Of a DNA stretch of 64,000 nucleotides, positions 57,387 to 64,000 are shown in pieces. The stretch lies in NCBI GenBank assembly GCA_030620095.1, contig JAUTXW010000114.1:558001-622000 (forward strand), given 5' to 3'. The translations under genes and the position numbers were made by a program. Position 1 is the first letter of the stretch, and the number at the start of each line of letters is the position of its first letter. Under the pieces are notes generated by a model. It did not search any database. It saw only the letters and a program-made list of their open reading frames with translations, and was not told the DNA's origin. The DNA comes from Kuschelorhynchus macadamiae (lineage: Eukaryota > Arthropoda > Insecta > Coleoptera > Curculionidae).

Positions 57387-57574
57387 TTATTTTATTCCGT
57401 TTTCAGAACTTCCTCTTCTAGGCGTGAAGGAATAATCTAGATCTTCTGTTGTTCTCATTGAGACACAAGACTGGAGATGAAACTCTTCTATTGATTTGTG
57501 GTGAGACGTTATCACGAAGTTTCTTACGACATTTGCAACTGTTATTTTCAATAGCATCATAGCTTGCGACTTTC
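57387..57574 (-). CDS. P450 last exon
   Basis: Acceptor CTCTTTTCAG. Reads KSQAMMLLKITVANVVRN, FVITSHHKSIEEFHLQS and ends ...SENGIK-stop. Helix L and the C-terminal sheet; completes the loop G-K after the donor. Confidence 0.9.
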
Positions 57575-59980
57575 CTGAAAAGAGAAAACTAACTTTTAAA
57601 TTATTTAAAAAAAAATCATTTTCATGGAGTTTTATAAAGAATTTTATAAAAACAAATTTGTAATTTTTTTCTCATATGTCTCAATAATTTGACAGAATAA
57701 CTAAATTTCCAGTTTTTATCTTATCCACATATTTTAAGCTAAAATAAATACATCAATTGGAGAAAATAATTCACAGTATTTAACATGATTTAAAATATTT
57801 TAATAATTTACTGTATTTTGTTTTGAAATATAAATAGGTATCTGGCTATTTCATCTTTTTCTTTCTAGACGAAGTTAACAATTCTACACAAGGTTGAGAC
57901 TTTCTCCCTATTTGAAAATGCCGAATTCGACAAAACAAGGTTATATTCAATAACACTAAAATATAATTGAAAAATGCATTTTCTTTTGTCTTTCTAAAAG
58001 CTTCGTTGTAGGAGAAATCAAAAGTTTGTCGTACATAAGTTAAAAAATTCGTATGAATGTCATCTGCCTTGATTTAATTAAAAAACAACAGAAATCTCTT
58101 TATTTTTATCGAATAGTATTTAGTAATTAAGTAAAATTTTGATTAAGAACTAACAGTAACGATTAAATTGAAACGTAAATATTCTAAGCAAATAAAAATA
58201 GAGCCAAAACTAAGAATGTGTTATAATTAATTAATTGTTGTCGAGTAAAGATTCATCTAGCGTAAATAAAATAGCTATCAAACTTTATGCAAAATAAATT
58301 CTTACCAATGCAGTCTCTAGGTCCGGAAGAAAAACCCAAAAATGAGAAAGGTTTTATCTTTGACTGGTTTTCTGGAAGAAATCTTGTAGGGTCAAATTTT
58401 AATGGGTCCGGCCAGTTTTTTGGATCTCTGTGAATGAGAAATGTACCTATCATAATAGAAGATCCTTTGGGAAGCACTTTTGAACCTGAATTTAAAAATA
58501 AAAGAAGAAGCTATGAAGCTATATATAAAATTTCTAATTCAAGAGCTAAATTTATTTTGGAATGCGCTATTGTCTCAGGCTTCTGTGAACAAGTTATTGA
58601 TTTAGTCTAATTTTGGGTTTGTTTTCGTACGTAGAGAGATGAATAAAAGTGAACAGTTCTTATGACTTTATAAAGAAGGAACAAAATGTAAAAAATTAAA
58701 GTTTTATGAATTTTTATGGATCATTTATAAATATTACCAACGAAACAACTGAACATTGAATAAAAAATACATATCTAGTATAAAGACGATTTTCTCGATT
58801 ATTTTTAATTGTATGATATAGTTTTTATTGCACTTCTGGAATCTACAAAAAATTCTAAACTTATTTTGTATAACATACCCTCGTGTGCATATGTTATGAT
58901 CTGCATACATAAATGTAAACATGATACCTACGACAATTTTTAATTTTAGATATTTGAGGAAAAGATAATGACAAGATTCACAGTTCACACTTTAGTCACC
59001 GTGAAATTTATAATTTTGTTTTTATTCGAAATTAATTAACCCATTAATGACAACTACAAAATGGTAAAATTTTATTTGAATAGAAAATTTAAAAAAACGG
59101 ACTGAAAAGCACTGAAAATCAAATTTTTGATGTGGATTAAAATATTATTCTTTACGTTTTAATGCTTTTTTTTTAAGTTGATTCTATTTTTTTATAAACA
59201 TTTTTCATTAAACCTTTTTAGTTCTGTTTATACAAAATTTCAAATTATAAGACTCAAACTTAGATTAAAATTTTGACCGTAAAACAAATAATTGGCTATT
59301 GGGTTCATTGCATATGGAATCTTGTATGAAATGAGCCATCAATGAACAATACACGTTGTCAAAACTTATGTGTCATAAATAATGTGTAAGATTGAACTTC
59401 GTGCCATTAAATACTCCGACAAACATATGAAACACCATATTAACATGCATTCTTTTTTTCCTGATGATATGGTGAACGCAATATATATTGTCACCGGTCT
59501 CAGGAAAATATGTTAAAAATGAAAGAACATATAAAATGTTGACTTCGGAAATAGTTCAAAGAAAGCTAAACTATAGACATTATAAAAGTATGCAAGTTAA
59601 AAGCTCAGTATCGATCAAAAAGAAAGGAGATTTACTTTTGTCATAAATATTAATGAAAAAATGCTGTCCTTATTTTTTCTAGTACTAGAATAACCAGCTG
59701 TCCTTATTTTTTCTGGTACTAGAATAACCAGCTGTGATAATGTTAGCATAATATATACCATAATCGTTTTAGCTGTATGTATGTACGTGAAAATATGGCA
59801 TGTTTTGAGATTTGAAAAAGACCAAAGTGCGGTCGAAACGTTATCAGACTTCACTATATATTTCGACAAACATATGATTTAAAGCATATATGTCAAGTTT
59901 TTGCCATGACCTTAAATCAAAAAAAATGTATACAAAAATATATACATAAGCTGGTCAAAGATAATTAAGAAAATAAAAAT

Positions 59981-60079
<99 letters not shown>

Positions 60080-60572
60080 TATGAATATAAACAATTATAT
60101 ATACAAATACAGAGTTTAATACATTATTTACAAGCCTCTGTTAATAAGAAAGGAAGGTTAACCTAAACAATTATATATACCTAAATCTACGTCTTCTGTA
60201 CATCTCCTACCGAACATAGGTACCACAGGGAATAACCTCAAAGACTCATTGATGGAGGCTTCTGTATATTTTAATTTTTGAATGTCTCCATATGTAATTT
60301 CGTCATTTTCTGCAACTACTTCAGTGACTTCCCTATACACGTTTTCCTAAAAACGAAACGAACAATATCCGGCTCATTTATCGCCATTCGCAAATATTAT
60401 ATGAATAATAATTAAAATAACGAACAGCAAACGTTTTCATTTAAAAATAACTAACATTTTTTTTCTTAAGTTAGTTCAATTGCTAAATAGTAAAAAAACT
60501 TACCTGAATTTCTGGATGCATTCCTAGTAACAAAAGACAAAATGCTAGCGTGAATGCAGAAGTATCTGTTGC
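57387..60572 (-). CDS. Cytochrome P450, 3' part (last four exons)
   Basis: Minus-strand exons 60572-60504, 60346-60181, 58485-58306 and 57574-57387 (stop TAA 57389-57387) join with correct GT-AG sites and phases into 200 codons. They carry helix-I ATDTSAFTLAFCLLLLGM (oxygen activation), helix-K NESLRLFP (ExxR) and PTRF. The heme-binding loop FSSGPRDCIG has the cysteine thiolate ligand. The C-terminus is hydrophilic. No stop or shift was seen. The 5' exons are not found between 60.6 and 64 kb and must lie beyond the window. The first visible intron boundary equals the end of exon 6 in the left P450 gene, so the two are paralogues with the same structure. CYP4-clan-like; the substrate is unknown. 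Confidence 0.93.
58306..58485 (-). CDS. P450 exon, heme-binding loop
   Basis: Acceptor AAATTCAG. Reads SKVLPKGSSIMIGTFLIH, RDPKNWPDPLKFDPTRF and FLGFSSGPRDCIG. Contains the PxRF motif and the heme cysteine. Confidence 0.95.
58490..59660. other. Right P450 intron, nothing recognised
   Basis: AT-rich intron sequence without supported ORF or repeat. Confidence 0.35.
59664..59731. repeat. 34-bp tandem duplication
   Basis: CTGTCCTTATTTTTTCTAGT... repeated twice with one difference (59664-59697, 59698-59731), in a P450 intron. Confidence 0.9.
59811..59843 (+). ncRNA. Hammerhead-like Penelope fragment
   Basis: TTGAAAAAGACC...GGTCGAAACGTTA: stem GACC/GGTC followed by GAAA, as in the Penelope-like terminal motifs. 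The 5' core is altered; no coding part nearby. Confidence 0.3.
59985..60076. repeat. (TA)n microsatellite
   Basis: About 46 uninterrupted TA units inside a P450 intron. Confidence 0.98.
60181..60346 (-). CDS. P450 exon, helix K
   Basis: ENVYREVTEVVAENDEIT, then INESLRLFPVVPMFGRRC and TEDVDL; ends in phase 1 at donor GTATAT. Contains ExxR. Confidence 0.93.
60504..60572 (-). CDS. P450 exon, helix I
   Basis: Acceptor TTTTAG, donor GTAAGT, phase 0 in and out; 23 codons with the (A/G)xDTS oxygen-binding motif (ATDTS) and GMHPEIQ. Confidence 0.93.
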
Positions 60573-60606
60573 CTAAAATGTAATAGAATATTTCATACTA
60601 TATATA

Positions 60607-62458
60607 CCGGGTGTAAACGAGATCACTTTCGGTCTGCCATTTCTTTATTTATTAGCTGATTATTTTGAAACTGGCCCGAGGTGTTAAACTACCAAAATGC
60701 CATTTTATGACGGTTACTTCAGATTTTTGTGACTTCCGGTTTGACCGGAAATGACCCTAACAATTTTTAAATGAGACACTATATATTTTTCATTATTTGG
60801 AATTTATGGATCATTTTACGTCCTATAGTACTAGTTTTGTTGCGATTTTGGTAACGAAAAAGAATTTATCACGATATTTAATGTTTAGTCTAGAGGGCCA
60901 TGACCAACTCTGAATCATTCTAGTGAATGTGTACATTATTAGACATATAAATTTTTATTTTTTTCACTACTTTCTTCCTTTTCAAAAATGTTTTAAGCCG
61001 GAAAAATCAATTTTTGGTTAATAACTTAGTTATGTCAAATACAACTACCCCATTTTCCAAGCACGGTTAAACGGAGTTTTTCAGAACCCATAGAACGATG
61101 TAACACAATCATACATGTTGTTTGAGTTTTTTTGTAATTTATGTTGGTGTCTGGTATACACTATTTTTTTATATACCCCCATAAAAAAAAGTCCAGCGGA
61201 GTGGGGTCTGGCGACCTTGGTGGCCACTGGATCGCTCCATTTGTGGCTATATATCGCTGTCCAAATCTTTGCTCCACATAAGCAATCACAACTCGGGCAT
61301 TATGGGTTGGAGCTTCATCTTGTTGGAAGTAAATGTCCCGATTTAAAACCAACGGAATGTCTTCTAAAAACCCCTCAATTTCGTTTTGCAAAAATCTCTC
61401 TCCTGTTAAAGATCCTTGAAAGAAAATTGGCCCAACTATCCTGGTGGTTCCCAATATCCCAGCCCAAACATTTACTCCGAATCTTACTTGAAAATTTCCA
61501 ACATTTAATCTATACTCATTTTGCATAGACCAATATCCTGTATTTTGTCGATTGAACATACCATTGTTTGTAAATCTTGACTCATCTGTGTATAATATCG
61601 TTAATGAAAACTAATGTTTAGTTCTTGAGCAATTTCTCTGGTTGAAGCTGTTGAATTTTGTTCCACAAAACCTAATACATTTATTTCTGTCTCCTCGTCG
61701 ATAATTAATCTATTTCTTTGTTCATCAGGCACTTCTCTCATTTTTCTAACTAAATAATTAATGTACTGCCTTGACGGATGGCGATCTCGATCAGGACATT
61801 CCATTCGATACACACGTTCAGCTTCATAGGCACTTTTGCCGCACTGACCGTATATTATTAAAATATCGACTTGCTCACTTCTACTGAATAACATTTTTAT
61901 TTAAAAGTCACGAAAGAAAAATTACTAGGTATAAAACAAGCACAAAAAAATTCGGATATCAAATAATAAACTGTCAAAATAAAAAATGTTCTTTTTTCCA
62001 TAGCCTGCTTGGTAGTTTTTTGTTTTGCATAGACCATTATCTTGTATCATGTCATTTCTTGTGTTTGGAGACAAAAATAAATAAATTACAAAAAAACTCA
62101 AACAACATGTATGATTGTGTTATGTCGTTCTATGGGTTCTGAAAAACTTTAACCGTGCTTGGAAAATGGGGTAGTTGTATTTGACAGAACTAAGTTATTA
62201 ACCAAAAATTGATTTTTCCGGCTTAAAACATTTCTGAAAAGGAAGAAAGTAGTGAAAAAAATAAAAAGATATATGTCTAACAATGTACACATTCACTAGA
62301 ATGATTCTGAGTTGGTCATGGCCCTCTAGACTAAAAATTAAATATCGTGATAAATTCTTTTTCGTTGCCAAAATCGCAAAAAAACTAGTACTATCCGACG
62401 TAAAATGAGCCATAAATTCGAAATATTGAAAAATATATAGAATGTCTAGAAATTGTAT
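60607..62458 (-). mobile_element. Long-armed Tc1/mariner (DD41D-type) element 4, right end cut
   Basis: Left end TA|CCGGGTGTAAACGAG. Inverted arms of about 360 bp: 60775-61140 and 62076-62450, including CTAGAGGGCCATGACCAACT. The outer 165 bp of the left arm, with the palindrome ACTTCCGGTTTGACCGGAAA (60732-60751), has no partner, so the right terminus is lost. The transposase lies between the arms on the minus strand. The element sits upstream of the visible right P450 exons, inside that gene's next intron. Confidence 0.82.
61155..61894 (-). pseudogene. DD41D-type transposase, broken (element 4)
   Basis: ATG at 61894: MLFSRSEQVDILIIYGQC, helix-turn-helix CGKSAYEAERVYRMECPD, DEETEINVLGFVEQNSTA and STREIAQELNI. 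A deletion of about 50 codons with a frameshift follows, then YTDESRFTNNGMF (first D), NEYRLNVGNFQVRFGVNV and IYFQQDEAPTHNARVV (second D). The end is RSPDPTPLDFFLWGYIK with the third D 41 residues on. The C-terminal 60 or so residues are cut off at the arm. All three catalytic aspartates survive. Confidence 0.85.
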
Positions 62459-62935
62459 AACATGTATAACCTATGTCTAAAATGTATAGTTTTCCAAATA
62501 AAACCCCTTAAAAATGTGCTATAATTCCCACTTAATTGTATTTTACAGAAAACGGAGTAGGCCAGGATAAAAACAATCACGGTTATTTACTCTATATTCA
62601 AGCCTTCACCCAGCAAAATGACAAAAAAGAAAATGTTTCGACTTTAAAAAAAAATGTGTTTTGCGCAAATCGATTTTTTAAGTTATGATCAGACCCTGTA
62701 CCATAACGGGACAACTGATTGTTTTTTTGCTTTGGATAAATATTAACATAATAAAAATAGGGTACCTTATTTTCAAATTTGCAGTTGATTATGAAAGTTA
62801 AGTTAATGATTGCTTAACCTAGTGTGAAAACCACCTATAAACAAAGTTTCGCTAAAATTAAAATAATCATATTAGCCTTGACAGAGGTTGCTATGGTTTT
62901 TAAAAACAATTGAATTTTGACAAGTAACTTTTATC
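62459..62935. other. Unrecognised P450 intron sequence
   Basis: AT-rich; no P450 exon, ORF or repeat boundary was seen. Confidence 0.35.
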
Positions 62936-62939
62936 ACTT

Positions 62940-63955
62940 GTGGGCTTGGCACATTGTTGCACTTTTTGTAAATTCTCGTGCTTTATTTCGTGTTTCTATT
63001 GGTGTAGACTAAAAGTTCTTTGTAATCTCTTTAAAATGGCAAGTTTTCTTCGTTTTCGTTTCTCGCTTATAGCGAGTGCTTGCAAAATAAAGGGCAGGCT
63101 TAAACACTCTACGCAGAGTGATACCCCGACGAAGGCAACCCAGCTATGCCTATTTTCTGTGGCTAGTACAACATTTGAAAGCAGTTTCCTGAAATGAAAA
63201 TGAAAGAAAGTTCATTATTAGTGAAGAAGCTGAAATAAACGTTCTGGCATGTGTGAACGCTGATTCAAGTATTTCTACTCGCTAAATTAAAAGTGAAGTT
63301 GGAATTAACAGAGAAAGTGCAAGGAACATTTTGAAGAAACATAAGTATAAGCCCTACAAATACCAAATCCTCCAACACTTGGGAGTTAATGACTTTGCTC
63401 GACGAGTTGAGTTTTGCCTATGGTTTACGGAAAATTCTAACCATAATAATACCTTTAATAGATTATAAATAATATTATATATAAAATATTATTTTCGGAT
63501 GAGTCTCGCTTCAAGAATCTGGGAATGTTCAATAGGAACAACGTAAGATACTGGGCAAATGAAAATCAACATTTATTTAGAGAAGGATCTTTCCAAGGAA
63601 AGTGTGGGCCCAATATTTTTAATGAGCCTCTTACAGCACAAACTTATTTGAACTTTCTAGAAACCACGAAACAACAATTACCGATTTTTTGGACTATTTA
63701 CCTCTTGCAGAAATTCTCAACATCTACTTTCAACAAGATGGTGCACTGATCCATAATGCTTGAATTTGTGTAAATTATTTAAATGACAGGTTTGGGGACC
63801 AATGGATAGGAACGAATGGACCAGGTGGCCAGCACGTTCGCCTGAATTGACACCCCTAGATTTTTTTCTTCTGGAGTCATATCAAAGAAAAAGGCTATTT
63901 AACTCAACCTGAAAATTTGCAAATTTTAAGGAAACTGTATAACTCAAAAAGAAAA
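62940..63955 (+). pseudogene. DD41D-type transposase remnant (element 5)
   Basis: Shifted frames read ISEEAEINVLACVNADSS, VGINRESARNILKKHKYK, FARRVEFCLWFTENSNHN. A small insertion follows near 63463-63495, then SDESRFKNLGMFNRNNVR, YWANENQHLFREGSFQGK. The last two catalytic blocks are FQQDGALIHNA and WPARSPELTPLDFFLL. Frameshifts and stops are numerous. Neither terminus was found. Confidence 0.75.
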
Positions 63956-64000
63956 TGTATATGTAATGTGTATGTAAATTGTGTTTAAAATAACTAAGTC

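Noticed and set aside
60577..64000. Search for 5' exons of the right P450
   Set aside because: Only transposon remnants and AT-rich DNA; no exon with a fitting phase-0 donor after a pre-helix-I block.
1..64000. CRISPR arrays, rRNA genes, bacterial operons
   Set aside because: Nothing with regular spacer-repeat structure or rRNA text; the window is eukaryotic.

Overview
The window looks like insect nuclear DNA, most probably from a beetle (inference). It is AT-rich and has short spliceosomal exons. It carries cytochrome P450 exons and a dense mixture of LINE, Penelope-like, Tc1/mariner and hAT remnants typical of beetle genomes. No bacterial, viral, CRISPR or rRNA features were seen.

Host genes: both ends hold parts of minus-strand cytochrome P450 genes whose splice sites and phases can be read exactly. 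The left gene (1.3-13.1 kb) shows exons 1-6: signal anchor, helix-C WxxxR, up to the start of helix I. It continues off the left edge and has one in-frame TGA in exon 1. The right gene (57.4-60.6 kb) shows the last four exons: helix-I ATDTS, ExxR, PTRF, and the heme loop with FxxGxRxCxG. Its 5' exons should lie beyond the right edge. The two sets break at the same intron position and would together make one full-length P450 of about 503 residues. Tandem paralogues are the simplest reading; a permuted single gene or misassembly is not excluded.

Mobile DNA: the 44 kb between the P450 parts, and their introns, are filled with transposable elements. The best is at 22.5-25.1 kb: a complete DNA transposon with about 34-bp terminal inverted repeats, a 4-bp AATT target duplication and an intact 594-residue protein encoded in two exons. 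At 13.7-21.0 kb three long-armed Tc1/mariner (DD41D-type) elements lie end to end. A nearly intact Tc1 element (one nonsense codon) is at 30.2-32.5 kb. Penelope-like elements with hammerhead-like motifs lie at 33.4-34.9, 39.2-40.9 and 43.4-44.3 kb. Decayed LINEs occur at 3.7, 5.0-6.4, 6.5-7.6, 9.65-11.3, 27.7-29.8, 35.2-35.9, 41.7-42.4 and 51.7-54.0 kb. hAT remnants occur at 26.7, 38.0, 47.2 and 48.2-50.0 kb. Further DD41D-type remnants lie at 50.6-51.3, 60.6-62.5 and 62.9-63.95 kb. A degenerate complex tandem array occupies 44.3-46.2 kb.

Only the 22.5 kb transposon gene is a complete open gene. The Tc1 transposase is one codon short of open, and all other transposon genes are broken. All calls are from direct reading of translated sequence; family names rest on remembered motifs, not on database searches.
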